The notes: generated by a model from the sequence alone, not told the origin. A DNA stretch of 64,000 nucleotides from Lachancea thermotolerans CBS 6340 (GCF_000142805.1 NC_013082.1:1-64000), one strand, 5' to 3'. Shown: positions 21,856-31,989, counted from the stretch's first letter. A program made the numbers and translations.

Positions 21856-22284
21856 TCATGGAGTGTTGAAAGTTCTGAAATTAGACCAAAACATGAAAAA
21901 CGTTAAGAAGATGGGAGAATAAGTAGGAAATGTTTTTTGTTGACTTCCGTGGCCTTGCGAACTGCTAAAAACGGAAAAGCTAATGTATATAGGCGTTAAG
22001 CCGCATTTGTCTGCAATTGCCTTACGTTCTCTTGAATTAGGAGATCTCTTTTTCTCAAAAACCGATTCCAAAAAAAGTCGAGTGTCCTTCGATAAAAGAG
22101 TTCTTCTTTGCTGCCCAGATCGGGGTTTTTCTTTAGACTCTACAACAGCATCTTGGAGCAAGGTAGCATAATTTTCATAAATCTTATCACAGACTTCTTG
22201 GCGGCTTTTATAATTCGGTTCTAAGAGCATTAGACAAACTTTTTTGATGGATTCTAAACTTATAGTCAGGCCCCTTGAGTCCAT
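21856..22284 (-). CDS. HMRA1: mating-type a1 homeodomain gene in the a cassette, 3' end replaced
   Basis: From ATG 22,284 the frame gives 142 residues. Residues 1-98 are a1-like. An N-terminal helical part (MDSRGLTISLESIKKVCLML) leads into a homeodomain starting near residue 53 (QQRRTLLSKDTRLFLESVFEKKRSPNSRERKAIADKCGLTP). At codon 98 the a1 sequence ends at the edge of the 211-bp shared arm. The last 44 codons (YISFSVFSS...) are unrelated flank, so helix 3 with the W-F-x-N-x-R DNA contacts is missing. The alpha cassette carries just the missing end (AQVRVWFANKRCR). a1 pairs with alpha2 to repress haploid genes in diploids; this copy could not bind DNA as written. No intron is needed in this frame, unlike S. 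cerevisiae a1. Confidence 0.85.
   Translation of the reverse strand: MDSRGLTISLESIKKVCLMLLEPNYKSRQEVCDKIYENYATLLQDAVVESKEKPRSGQQRRTLLSKDTRLFLESVFEKKRSPNSRERKAIADKCGLTPIYISFSVFSSSQGHGSQQKTFPTYSPIFLTFFMFWSNFRTFNTP
21991..22201. repeat. cassette arm 1 (X-like), copy in the a cassette, 211 bp
   Basis: Appears identical to 30,673-30,883 and in the same orientation. It starts AGGCGTTAAGCCGCATTTG and ends GACTTCTTGG; sequence differs on both sides at once. It lies wholly inside the a1 coding sequence (codons about 29-98). It is one of the two shared boxes that would guide conversion of MAT. Confidence 0.95.
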
Positions 22285-22654
22285 TTTTGCAGTAAGGACT
22301 AAGGAACATCTCAACCACCGTTGTCTAATGCTATTATTTGTATAAAATATAGTTTCTCCGTTGCCGCAAGAAAACTCCTATGTTTCATGCCTCAAGATTA
22401 AATAATTCAAAAATGTCTTAGCTAAAAACATACGACGGCAGTTGAGATATTGATGCTGTTAAAAACGCGAAGAACATCCTCAAATTAATTAAAGAAATTC
22501 AAGGAGGATTTCAGGAGGATTTGAGGCAACAAATGAAGAATAAAGAGGATATGTTATCGGTATTGAAAGGATATGGAATATTTAAGAAGAAGGGATTATT
22601 GAGAATTCGAAATTTTATCTCAAGGATATCAGAGAGTACTTAAAACAGATAACC
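22285..22654. promoter_or_regulatory. divergent a1/a2 promoter region, with an open frame upstream of a2
   Basis: 370 bp between the ATG codons of a1 and a2. Its right part (22,446-22,640) is open in one frame and 22,586-22,654 is open in the a2 frame. Both read like helical protein (NILKLIKEIQGGFQEDLRQQ; FYLKDIREYLKQI), so the a2 gene may begin further left than the ATG at 22,655. Confidence 0.5.
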
Positions 22655-23332
22655 ATGATTTTGAGTGAACTCAATAAAGTCGAAAACATGAACTGGACTG
22701 AAGGATATGCAGAATGCCATTTACCAAAAGTGGCTAATCAGATAAAATACAAATTCGGCACCCAAAAAACTTTAGGTAAAGATCGCTTTCCATGTATAGC
22801 GCAAAGAAAGTGTCCAAAACAAATATGTCATTTTGTTACGTCCGGAAAAACTGATAAAATTAAGCAAAGCGGGTTGAAATCAAGAAACAAATTCATTCTT
22901 ATGCGGGGGCTGCTTCACTGCATGGTTCAGCAGCTTCGAAACTGCTCAGATCCATTTAATGCAAACCGGGCAAAAGTTGAAGAGGTTTCAAAGATAGCGT
23001 CAGCTATTTGGAGAACAAATAAAGGCGTCTTCCAGTCTTATCACGAAATGCTTGCAGTTTTCGAAGATAGCAAGTCCACAAACATCACTATTTCAAAATC
23101 TACCCTTAAAAAACTGACCGAAGCCATTGGAAGAGAATGCATACCATCAACCTACAGTTACGAAACGCTGACGAATGGGGCAGACACTACAGCCATGGAG
23201 AGCAAGAAAACGTACAAGGCCTTCTGTGGCAGGTTCTCTCTCAAGGAGGCTACGGGTAGGGTCAGGAAGAAGAAACCTACACAAACATTTGCCCTCCGCT
23301 CCGCCAAAATCGAAGACATCTTTCTCATATAA
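22655..23332 (+). CDS. HMRA2: mating-type a2, HMG-box transcription factor, 225 aa or longer
   Basis: The central part (residues about 75-145) reads KSRNKFILMRGLLHC, FNANRAKVEEVSKIASAIWR and NKGVFQSYHEMLAVFED. This is the three-helix pattern of MATA-type HMG boxes (N-x-F-I-L-x-R at the start, IW-x-x-x-x-x-V at helix 2/3). In yeasts outside the S. cerevisiae lineage a2 activates a-specific genes, with Mcm1. Codons from 23,099 on lie in the shared arm 2; the last 13 codons (LRSAKIEDIFLI) come after the arm and differ from the alpha-cassette copy, so the true C-terminus at MAT may differ. The upstream open frame suggests an N-terminal extension or intron not modelled here. Confidence 0.82.
   Translation: MILSELNKVENMNWTEGYAECHLPKVANQIKYKFGTQKTLGKDRFPCIAQRKCPKQICHFVTSGKTDKIKQSGLKSRNKFILMRGLLHCMVQQLRNCSDPFNANRAKVEEVSKIASAIWRTNKGVFQSYHEMLAVFEDSKSTNITISKSTLKKLTEAIGRECIPSTYSYETLTNGADTTAMESKKTYKAFCGRFSLKEATGRVRKKKPTQTFALRSAKIEDIFLI
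23099..23290. repeat. cassette arm 2 (Z-like), copy in the a cassette, 192 bp
   Basis: Appears identical to 32,905-33,096, same orientation, offset 9,806 bp. It starts TCTACCCTTAAAAAACTGAC and ends CCTACACAAACATTT. It lies inside the a2 C-terminal coding region. Confidence 0.95.
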
Positions 23333-24063
23333 CTCTTTATTCCTTCCCTTTTACTTCGTTTAAAGTGCTATATCATAGTAAAAACTTCTGTACCACCCGT
23401 CCATAAAACTCGTTTCCGAAAAGAAGTAATGGTCTCTGTGCGTACACAATGACATAAGTGGCCGTAACAGAAGAGCCTGGCTTCAACTGAGTTTCACGGA
23501 GGGACTTGTGGAAGCAGTAAGCTCATAAATGGATTAAAGAAACGGGACAGTTTCTGAGTCTTGTGAATGATCCAGTTTGACCCACTTACCACATAAAGAA
23601 CTAATATGTGATCGAACTGTTGAAATAACCTAGCGAAAAGTTATGAACTTATCACTTCTGAGAAAGAAATTAACTCCTTATGCGGCCGCCAGCCTTTTTT
23701 GAATAGTTTGTTTTTTTTTCCTTCCGAGTTGGCTTCTGAAGTTAAGTGTTAGGGATTTACGTTCGTAAAATATAAAAATGGCCAATAGCTTCAATAGGGT
23801 CTAGCTTAATGTAACTAGTTTCCAGAACTGTGAACGCCCGTGTGCAGAACGATTTGTTGTTTTTTTTTCAATGACATCCCTCCTGATGCGTACACGAAAA
23901 CAAAGTTAACCTTTGGAAATTAATTATTGCTATATCATACTATTCATTTGCTTCCATTGTGCTAAAAAGATGCATTGATCATAACTTTCAAAAAGAGAAC
24001 CAGGATCCAAAAATAGGTATACTAGGCCAGTAAGTGGCCTCTATTGTGTTAACTTGAGTTTAA
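23333..24063. other. gene-free stretch right of the a cassette
   Basis: About 730 bp, no supported gene. Not similar to the corresponding flank of the alpha cassette until the family A repeat begins. Confidence 0.45.
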
Positions 24064-24487
24064 TTTTGTCAGATTGTGATTGGCTCGTTGGTGTGTGATA
24101 GTGCCAAGTTGCACAATGACATATTGGTATGAAATGATATGGCACATGGACATACCATAAATACGACGGATACCCAATTAAGCCACACAGAAGGTCCACA
24201 TTGACCGTTCATAGTCCAGATCAGACCACAGTGGCTTGGAGAAGGTAAGGAGTGGTACCACCAGTACGATTATCACCTTATGATTAAGACTCAGCCACGT
24301 CCCAGAAATTTTCTATAAATCCGAATGATTTCTTTGGTTTGCAAGACATAAATCTTGGACTGAAGAAAGATGGGGGAGATATTTAGTACCATCATCCACG
24401 AAGTAGTTTACCTAGACCATGATGGAAACCCTAGCCCAGGAATTTGAGACCCTTTCGACCAATGACCCAGACTCGTCTCAATAGTTT
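24064..24487 (+). repeat. dispersed repeat family A, copy 2, about 423 bp
   Basis: Near full-length copy, over 90% like 33,723-34,146 by eye. It begins TTTTGTCAGATTGTGATTGG and ends CAGACTCGTCTCA. It could be read as TGTCAG...TCTCA, an LTR-like end pair, but no flanking duplication is seen. It lies about 770 bp to the right of the a cassette arm, as copy 3 lies about 630 bp right of the alpha cassette arm. Confidence 0.85.
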
Positions 24488-26132
24488 TGCATTGTTTAAC
24501 CGCATTCAAAGTACTTTTGATAGCACAGACTAGCATATTAGCTGAGACGAAAAGAGGAGGTGAGGTGAGGTGAACAAAAAATGAGAAACGAGAGAATCCT
24601 GTCAAGGCCTTTCTGATCTAGAGTTCATCCTACGCACGTATGGAAAATAACTACACTAAAGAATTAAAACGGTAAACTGATAGCCAAAACGGTTTTTTAA
24701 GTACAAAGTTTATCATCGCTAGATAAGACGCAGCTGAGTTCCATAAGAGGGTACAGAAATATTCAGAAAGTTTTTTTTTTCTTAAATGAAGCATATTTTA
24801 GCATAGCTTTGTGTTTAGGCTTCTTCAATAGTACGTTCAAGCCTTCGTATTCCAAAGGTATTACATGAGTATTCATAATTGATCCAAATAAAGCCCAAAA
24901 TGTAACTATCAACCATTTCGAAAATACTTATCGATTGGGGGCTCCCTCCAATTACACGATCAAACGGTTTTTGAGCTAAAATTCGATAGGAAGGCCATTT
25001 TGTCCCGGGGGGTAAGCCTTCGATGTTCGTGTCGTATATAGTGATGTGGTTGATTAATCAGTAAAATAGGGCAATACAACATTTTGTGTAAACTCGACAT
25101 AACCAAATTCACGTCAATAGCAAGCGTTGAATCAAAGAGTGTTCTACGGATTTAAACTTCCGACTATGATTCGACAACAATCTTAAGTAAATTACGTCAA
25201 GCGAACAAAATCTAAAGAAGATTATTCGAAGAGGGGTATTTGACGTGTCTTAGAGACCACTCGACCATATACTGGTGAGACGATTTGCAAACACTTATAG
25301 CCTACTATTCTTCTCCTTTTTACTTGAAGACTAATAAGCAGATACGTTTTATTGAGTTCATTTGACGCGCACATGTTATTATTTTGCCATGTGTGTTTGT
25401 TCCAGCGCGCTGAGGAACGTTCATGATGAAATCAAGTTCATGTTTTGCAACGTCATTCATTTAAGTTAAGGAACTGACAAAGTCATAAAAACTCTCCAAT
25501 CTTAAGATACGCTACGTGGAATCTCTCTAGTTCCTTCAACTTCTGGGCCTCTAGACGTTTGGACAGGAAAGAGGTTACGATACAAAGCTGCTCGTTATTA
25601 ACAATTAAAGCACTTTGAAAAGACTGTTTTTTTTATGAAGAGAGCACTTCTTGCAACCTACACTTTTCTTGGAGCTTATTTTCGCAATTATTGAGCTAGT
25701 CAAAAGAATCAGATTTTGGTACCACTTATGGCGCATAACCTTAGTATCACAACCATGGGATGCAAATCATAAGATACAAGTCGCACCGGAAAGACCTTTT
25801 CGTTTTTGCATTTTATAGCTAAGCCCTATTTCGCAATTTTGAGGTTTCATAGTTTGCAGTGTTATTGATGGACTAACAAGATTAGCCTAAGAACCTCAGC
25901 TTTGTTGCGCCCAGGAGATTTCTTCTGATATGGTTACAGACAAAAAGTCTTGATTTGTTCATCCGCGTCACCACGCTATTTTGCTGCTGTAGCTTAGTTT
26001 CAAGGTCTTTAGCCGGAGGACGTATTCCTTCACGCTGTTCTACTCCGCAGAGCATTGTAGCTGTACTAAAATGCCACCTATGTGGCTGATTGCTCAAAAA
26101 ATTGGTGGAAACCCTAGACGTATACAAGCTGA
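24488..26132. other. gene-free stretch before URA1, 1.6 kb
   Basis: No protein, RNA gene or repeat that I can support. An 81-codon frame at 25,882-26,127 just downstream of URA1 does not match anything known to me. Confidence 0.45.
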
Positions 26133-27077
26133 TTATAAGTTGTTCAGTTTACCACGGAACTCTTCGATTGAGTTGTATCCCTTTTTCTCCATTATCTCTT
26201 TAAGCTCCTTCCCCAGGCGCTCAAAAATAGAGGCCCCTTCTTTGTATAGTTCTGTCCCAACTTGAAGCATTGTAGCCCCGCATAAAATGTGCTCAAATGC
26301 ATCTTGCCCTGTTCTGATTCCACCCGTTCCAATTATTCTGATACTTGGATTTAAGCGTGTATAAAACGCTCGAACATTAGCAAGGGCAGTAGGCTTGACG
26401 TACTCACCACCGAGGCCGCCAAATCCGTCTTTTGGCTTGATGACAACCGCTTCCCTCTCAATATCAATATAAAGGCCATTCCCAATGCTGTTTATGCAAT
26501 TGACATATGCTAGGGGATATTCGTTGAGAATTTTTGCCATTATATCAAAATGCGCAAAATCGAAGTAAGGTGGTAGTTTTACACCTAATGGCTTCTTGAA
26601 AAATTCAAAGGCTTTGGTGAGAATTTCCTTAGTTATTTCAAAGTCATAAGCAACTTGCGGTTTGCCAGGAACATTTGGACACGACAGATTGAGTTCTGTT
26701 ATGCCGCGGTATTCACTGTCTTGAATTTTCTTTAGCAGCTCCAGATTTTCGTTCAAGCTCATTCCGGCAACAGAAAAGAATGGAGGGACGTTCTCGGGGT
26801 TTTCTTTCTGGTACTGAAGAACATAATCGAGGTAATAATCGAAACCCTCATTAGGCAGACCCATAGAATTTATGCTTCCCAGTGGGACTGAATGATAGCG
26901 AGGTGCGGGATTTCCCTCCCTTGACAACGTGGTTGAACTCTTGGTAATATAACTGCCAGCTCCAGAATTTTTTAACTCGTCCAACTCCCTTTTAGACATA
27001 CAGTGGACGCCAGACGCGTTCATAAAAGGATTTTCAAAGCTCTGGCCCAAGAATTCTGTTTTCAGTGATGCGGGCAT
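26133..27077 (-). CDS. URA1: dihydroorotate dehydrogenase, class 1A (cytosolic, fumarate-dependent), 314 aa
   Basis: The complete 314-residue protein has the length and sequence of yeast Ura1. It has [16 protein letters not shown] near the start, the catalytic-cysteine segment [14 protein letters not shown] (residues about 127-140), and FMN/phosphate motifs near the end ([31 protein letters not shown]). It oxidises dihydroorotate to orotate in pyrimidine synthesis using fumarate, without the mitochondrial chain, which allows growth without oxygen. No mitochondrial presequence is present. The class 1A enzyme of yeasts is held to have come from a lactic acid bacterium by transfer. It lies between the two mating cassettes, so recombination between their arms would delete it. 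Confidence 0.97.
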   Translation of the reverse strand: MPASLKTEFLGQSFENPFMNASGVHCMSKRELDELKNSGAGSYITKSSTTLSREGNPAPRYHSVPLGSINSMGLPNEGFDYYLDYVLQYQKENPENVPPFFSVAGMSLNENLELLKKIQDSEYRGITELNLSCPNVPGKPQVAYDFEITKEILTKAFEFFKKPLGVKLPPYFDFAHFDIMAKILNEYPLAYVNCINSIGNGLYIDIEREAVVIKPKDGFGGLGGEYVKPTALANVRAFYTRLNPSIRIIGTGGIRTGQDAFEHILCGATMLQVGTELYKEGASIFERLGKELKEIMEKKGYNSIEEFRGKLNNL

Positions 27078-27979
27078 TTTTTATGTCTCTGAGAACTTTC
27101 TTTGTTGAGTCCTTAAAATGAGCTCCGCCGAGCAACTCCGTTTTGATTAGCAAATCGGCACAATCCAGCTGCAAATGTGACGCCGATGTGCCTCTTATAA
27201 AACGCACTTTTCAAACCTATATTTCTCAAATCAGGAAGAAAATTTTTCAGAACTATCAGGTGACAATGAAGCCTAAAATTGCAGAAGGTTGAACAAAACC
27301 AGGTAGCATAGAATGGCTAGGATTTAAGACATAAGATTCCGGTCTGCGATATTGACTATAATAGCTGTCCTGCTCAAGGATCCTGAAAGGAGTAAAATGC
27401 AAGTTCGTTGTAGAAGAGTCCTGGCGCTGTGCCACAGGGACTGATCCTGTAAGGTCAGTTGCCGGTGTCAAGGAGATGCAGTGGGATTAGGCTGGCACTC
27501 GCGCCGCGGGAATGGTTTCCTAGCCGTAATAAGTGTCCTGCTTTTGAGTGTTCCTGCCAAACACAAGTGGTGCAATAACATTGGACGCCAACTCGCGTCA
27601 CCACCAGGATGGGCTCTACTCTCAGAGGTTGAGCTCATATACGTCTTGAAATCAATTTAACGAATTGAGATGCTGCAGCATGTCACGCTTACGAATCACT
27701 GCCAACGCAAGCCATCAGCTGGCGAGATCACAAATGCAAAGTTCTTCTCGGCTCAGTTTTGGAAGTTACAGTATGTGTGTACGAGCCACTCGATGCGGCG
27801 GCAACTTTATAGTCAAAAGGCCTTCAAGCTATGCGAGCATTCGCGTCTGCGGGTAGTAGCAAGATTTTCTGGCTTAAAATTCTAAATACAAATTTGCGCA
27901 CTTCTATAACTGGTCTTCGGGACGTGGCGCTATCACATAAAACCATGCATTGAAAAAAACAAAGTATGATCCTGGAGGG
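27078..27979. other. gene-free stretch between URA1 and the carrier gene
   Basis: About 900 bp. It includes the URA1 promoter. Short open frames on both strands show no recognisable content. Confidence 0.45.
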
Positions 27980-28891
27980 TCAGTTCATAAGTCTCATGGC
28001 CATTTCGAAAGTTGTAAAAGTAGCGCCATTAACGGGAAGTGATCTTAACATGGTGGGCCCAAAGCCTTTCAAAAATGCACCTGCCCCTCTCTCTCTATAA
28101 ATATTTTTGGCGACTTCGACAACGTTATTTCCATATACTGGTTTGCGTAACTTGTCAGTCTGCATAACTGATTTGATCACATCAAATGGGTATACCATCA
28201 TCCACAATAGCGAGCCTGAAAGCGCCCCAAACAAGCAAAGCTTCCATGCAGGTATATTTTCCCTAGCAACGCCTCTTTTTCTTTCTCCGCATATCATCGT
28301 TTCATATGAAAGAAAGTACACGCCGAAACCATGCGAGGTTCTTGAAATAGTTGGAGTAAAGCCACGCATTAGCTTTCCTTCTGCGAGCAGTTTCTTTATG
28401 CAATCAATGGCCCCTCGGTACTCCGCCTCTGCTAGGGACTTGGTTTGGACTTGCAGACGTATCCGAACGTGTTCAATGGGAGTGGCTAAAAAAGCGTTAG
28501 CTGATCCGCTCACAAACCCGCAAACGTAATATTCCGACAAACGCAGAGTTGGACTTTGAAAGTTGTTTTTTCGGTGAAAGTATCTCTTCATTGCCTCATT
28601 AGTTCCGAATTGAGAAGAGACGCAAAGCCCCACACCAATCAAAGGCGTAGTCGTTCCTTTGTAGAACGCGCTGACGCCTTCATTTTTTATGAGATCTTTG
28701 ATAACTTTGAAAGCAGTGGTGGATGTTGAGGAAGTTTGAAGACGAACCTTTGTGATGTCAAAGGGTTGGCCAACAAGGACCTGTGCGATGCCACCAGATA
28801 TACCCGCTAGAACGTCTTTTGTTGCCCTATGGAAGTCGCTTTTATCTGCCAAGTCATCAACGACTTGTGGCATAGTAAGTTCATCGGACAT
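27980..28891 (-). CDS. YMC1: mitochondrial carrier of the Ymc1/Ymc2 type, 303 aa
   Basis: Three mitochondrial-carrier repeats are visible, each with a P-x-[DE]-x-x-[KR] motif: PFDITKVRLQ, PIEHVRIRLQ and PFDVIKSVMQ. The opening MSDELTMPQVVDDL and stretches such as GGIAQVLVGQPFD, NEAMKR and CLFGALSG match S. cerevisiae Ymc1/Ymc2, inner-membrane carriers linked to glutamate/oleate use. The ATG at 28,891 aligns with the family start; the frame is open six codons upstream but without ATG. In non-duplicated yeasts one gene would correspond to both paralogs. It lies 1.4-1.8 kb left of the alpha cassette. Confidence 0.93.
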   Translation of the reverse strand: MSDELTMPQVVDDLADKSDFHRATKDVLAGISGGIAQVLVGQPFDITKVRLQTSSTSTTAFKVIKDLIKNEGVSAFYKGTTTPLIGVGLCVSSQFGTNEAMKRYFHRKNNFQSPTLRLSEYYVCGFVSGSANAFLATPIEHVRIRLQVQTKSLAEAEYRGAIDCIKKLLAEGKLMRGFTPTISRTSHGFGVYFLSYETMICGERKRGVARENIPAWKLCLFGALSGSLLWMMVYPFDVIKSVMQTDKLRKPVYGNNVVEVAKNIYRERGAGAFLKGFGPTMLRSLPVNGATFTTFEMAMRLMN

Positions 28892-30292
28892 ACTGATCAG
28901 GTAGGCCAAGGCTGCTCACTACTAATTGGGCTTATTCAGAAGCTCAATTGTCGAAGTTATGAGAGTTTAACCAAATATGAAGTAGGCAACGAGCAGGGGC
29001 AAGTCATGTATTGACAATGCGCGATTAAGATTGGTCATGACTATTAAAATTTCTTCCTTGGGCGCCCACTTCGAAAAAAATTGTTGCCCAGGAAAATATT
29101 GGCAGGTCACATAGGCACGTGATTAGGTCATCGCAAAAGGCGTTATCAGGCTGAAGGGCACAGACGTTATGATGCACCACTATATCAGGGAGCTTAAGGT
29201 TTAAGTGTCGGTATATACAGCGATACTCTCTTGAATTTTGGTTAAAGTTAGGATTGAAGAACTGATTAGTTTGGCTTTTTAGCCCACTTATCGGGTTAAT
29301 AAGAGCAGCTTTGAGAACCCCTCATATGAGAGCTCTTCCAACATCTGAGGTGAAAAGAAGACAGGTTTAGTTTAGTTCCTGTGTGAACACAAGGAGAATC
29401 CATTCGAGCTGTGGCGTTCTTCGGCAGAAGTGGATATTATCAGACTCTAATATTTATTGCTTACCAACTGATTTGACCTTCGACTGAAATTGTGTTAAAA
29501 AACTTGATTTTCATGTAGTTAATATCTTTAACTACAGATAATAAATCTAGGCCCGAAAAACTCAGAAACCAGCTTCAAAAGTTACCATCATAAATTAAAC
29601 TGGGCGTAAAGTTTTTTGGCCTTAAGCTAATGCTACATTGCACTAACTCAAAATAGCATTGCTTTCACAGGGACGTGATAAAATGCCGTATCTTTTACTG
29701 AGAGAAGGAGAATGTGGCATTCCAAATCGTAGGATCTCTACTTTTTAGACGATCTTACTGACGGGAACATCTGATCTTATTCTCTCGTACCAAAGGGCTG
29801 CTCTAAAAAGCAGGCCCTGAACGTGCCTGCCTCTTTTCGCATCCTCTCGGTGTATATCTTTCACTTGTGCCTATATTAGAAAAGATCACTTCAAGCGCTT
29901 GATGCCCCATTTCCTGAGGCTAAATGCAATGCCAATGCCAAATTTTCATTTATAGGCAAACTGAAGGTGCGTCACTATTTTTGAACTTTTAATTATCTCT
30001 TGGTTATGCCAACACCCAAAAGGTAAACCCTGTATTCATTGCTTTCTTTTATTAAGCGAAGTACCCCTTCGGATGAGTTAGCGCGCATTGTTGGTGCGTT
30101 AGTCAAATTACTTCAAAAAGCCCTCTAACTTTAGGAAAACTTACACAAGGGATGTTACCTCGTATACTGTATGCGAACGTTACCAGATGACCAGATACTT
30201 TGCTTGTCTGTACATACAGCGTCGCCTTGCAAGTTCCGGCGCGCGGAAAAGTATGGCATTACTACAGCACGTGATCGTAATTATGTAACGAA
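28892..30292. other. gene-free stretch left of the alpha cassette, 1.4 kb
   Basis: Carrier promoter on the left, possible silencer DNA on the right. CACGTG sites occur near 29,117 and 30,269. I could not identify a convincing silencer set by eye. Confidence 0.4.
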
Positions 30293-30670
30293 AATAAAGG
30301 GGAAGTGCAACAGGTAAACCGGGAGAGAGAACGGTTGCATTGGGAGAGTGAAAAAAATGCTCGTAAACAAGTAGAAGAAGTACTTGTTGCCGGAAGCAGA
30401 GCAGTGGTGGCGAGGACGTCAGCATCTGAAAGCGCTACGAACCTTGCCAACTGCTTCAACAACTTTATAGCGGACGGCGCCAATGGGGACTTTGCTGCTC
30501 TGGCAACTAGCATTGCAGAATTCACGGTAGCCACGGCAGGCTCCAAGGACGCCCAAGACTTCTTATGCGCTCTAAAGGACCTAACTGGAACCGAAGAAGA
30601 AATGACGGACAAAGTCATAGACCTCAACATTCATCTGCAGCGTTTGTTCGCGAACCAAACCCTAACTTGA
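30293..30670 (+). other. open frame in the left flank of the alpha cassette, no early ATG
   Basis: An open frame of about 125 codons gives a protein-like product, coiled-coil-like at first (NRERERLHWESEKNARKQVEEVL) and then rich in Ala and acidic residues (ESATNLANCFNNFIADGANG; TGTEEEMTDKVIDLNIHLQ). It has no ATG before codon about 100, and its last 13 codons are antisense to the a1 3' end. I suspect the tail of a gene that flanks the MAT locus, copied here with the left flank, but I do not recognise the protein. A chance frame cannot be excluded. Confidence 0.35.
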
Positions 30671-30883
30671 GCAGGCGTTAAGCCGCATTTGTCTGCAATT
30701 GCCTTACGTTCTCTTGAATTAGGAGATCTCTTTTTCTCAAAAACCGATTCCAAAAAAAGTCGAGTGTCCTTCGATAAAAGAGTTCTTCTTTGCTGCCCAG
30801 ATCGGGGTTTTTCTTTAGACTCTACAACAGCATCTTGGAGCAAGGTAGCATAATTTTCATAAATCTTATCACAGACTTCTTGG
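30631..30883 (-). pseudogene. a1 gene fragment in the alpha cassette, 3' part only
   Basis: Codes for the last 84 codons of a1, including the complete C-terminal end of the homeodomain (LTPAQVRVWFANKRCR, then TGA). The 5' part, start codon and promoter are absent; the sequence changes at 30,884. 30,673-30,883 equals the arm in the a cassette, while 30,631-30,672 (13 codons plus stop) is the piece that the a cassette lacks. Confidence 0.92.
30673..30883. repeat. cassette arm 1, copy in the alpha cassette, 211 bp
   Basis: Direct repeat of 21,991-22,201, offset 8,682 bp, with no differences seen by eye. Confidence 0.95.
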
Positions 30884-30926
30884 GGCTAGTGCTTCAAGCT
30901 TTTGGTATTGTTTATTGTTGTAAACG

Positions 30927-31676
30927 TCAGTTTGGATAGTACGGTACTTGGTCGCATTGAAGTATGCTACTCAGCATCCAGTCTGTTGTTCGGTTATGCT
31001 CCTCGAAGAAGGGCAAGCTGTTTAATGAGCCCTGAAAGCCAGAATGATTGCCTGAAATATCAAGCAACTCTCTAGATGTTAGTTTTGTCAGAAACTCGCC
31101 TGTCCCAGAGTAGAGATCTTCAATATACGGTTGTGACCGCTTGGCCATACACTCACTATCGAGCTCGCTCTCTTCATACGATTGTTGGTAGTTTTCTTCC
31201 AACCATAATGTGAAGCACATGCTTGTAACTTCTCGATTATAGTGTTGGGTGAAAAACTCCCATACACTGTGTATTTTAGAGTTTTTCGTCCAGTACTCAG
31301 AAAGTATTTTGGAGAGTTCCTGTTGCCTCACTCTCCCCTTGGCAAACTTTGCATAATAGCTTCGGAATCCTATGAACGGGTTGATCTTTTTTTTCAAAAC
31401 CGTATTATTAGAATAAATGGAAAGCTTCTTCACATCAAGTTCTTTCAGTATGTAATCGTTTTTCAAACATTTTCTTGAACTTTGTGAAGTTTTCTTAGAT
31501 CTTACCAAGTTTATCAGGGTATTTGGTGGCTTCGGAATCGCCTGTGGCTTGGAGTAAGACATGTAGAGATTTGCTCCATTTTCCCTATATGATTTTGAGC
31601 TATTCTTCAGCCTTCTATTGAGAGTCTTACCTTTTTTTTTGATAAGGACTTTAAAGCTAGGTTTTGTAGAATTCAT
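30927..31676 (-). CDS. HMLALPHA1: mating-type alpha1, alpha-box transcription factor, 249 aa
   Basis: Starts at ATG 31,676. It opens MNSTKPSFKVLIKKKGK, like S. cerevisiae alpha1 MFTSKPAFKI. The alpha box lies in the middle: INPFIGFRSYYAKFAKGRVRQQ, LSKILSEYW, VWEFFTQHYN (residues about 100-160). A C-terminal tail of about 85 residues follows, as in K. lactis alpha1, which is also longer than the S. cerevisiae protein (175). alpha1 activates alpha-specific genes together with Mcm1. The gene is complete and intronless and ends 43 bp before the cassette arm. Confidence 0.93.
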   Translation of the reverse strand: MNSTKPSFKVLIKKKGKTLNRRLKNSSKSYRENGANLYMSYSKPQAIPKPPNTLINLVRSKKTSQSSRKCLKNDYILKELDVKKLSIYSNNTVLKKKINPFIGFRSYYAKFAKGRVRQQELSKILSEYWTKNSKIHSVWEFFTQHYNREVTSMCFTLWLEENYQQSYEESELDSECMAKRSQPYIEDLYSGTGEFLTKLTSRELLDISGNHSGFQGSLNSLPFFEEHNRTTDWMLSSILQCDQVPYYPN

Positions 31677-31989
31677 CGCGCTTCACTTTGCAGCTTTGCT
31701 TTTCTTATACACCGGAATAAAGCGCCTTCTAGTTATTTTATTATATACCGCTAGTTCTGAATGTCCGTATATATTTTCCACAGCCGCAAAACCAAATGTG
31801 GCAGCTGTTTCTGTCGGTTGTTCTTTTTTTTTAGTTACCTCTTTAGCAGTGTAGACGGATAATGCATGTTACGTTTTAGGACTGCCGGACATCGTAATTT
31901 ACACAGGTTAATTTTAGACGAGCATAATTATATAAAGCCGAGTCTTTGCTGTTCTTTTTAATCAAGCTGACCTTAGCTTCGAGATAGTA
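31677..31989. promoter_or_regulatory. divergent alpha1/alpha2 promoter region
   Basis: 313 bp between the start codons of alpha1 and alpha2. The divergent arrangement is the normal one for MATalpha. Specific binding sites were not identified. Confidence 0.6.

Larger units (their letters stand above)
21991..23290. other. mating-type a cassette (HMR-like silent locus), core region
   Basis: Order is arm 1 (a1 part), Ya-specific sequence 22,202-23,098 (897 bp), arm 2 (a2 part). a1 (minus) and a2 (plus) diverge from a shared promoter. It lies about 8.7 kb telomere-proximal to the alpha cassette and in the same orientation. A truncated a1 argues that this is a silent donor and not the active MAT locus. 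The name HMR is by content; its position next to HML differs from S. cerevisiae. Confidence 0.85.

Noticed and set aside
24064-24487. Solo LTR with TG...CA ends
   Set aside because: TGTCAG...TCTCA can be drawn, but no flanking target duplication is present in either good copy, so I left it as an unassigned repeat.
25882-26127. 81-codon frame downstream of URA1
   Set aside because: No recognisable product.
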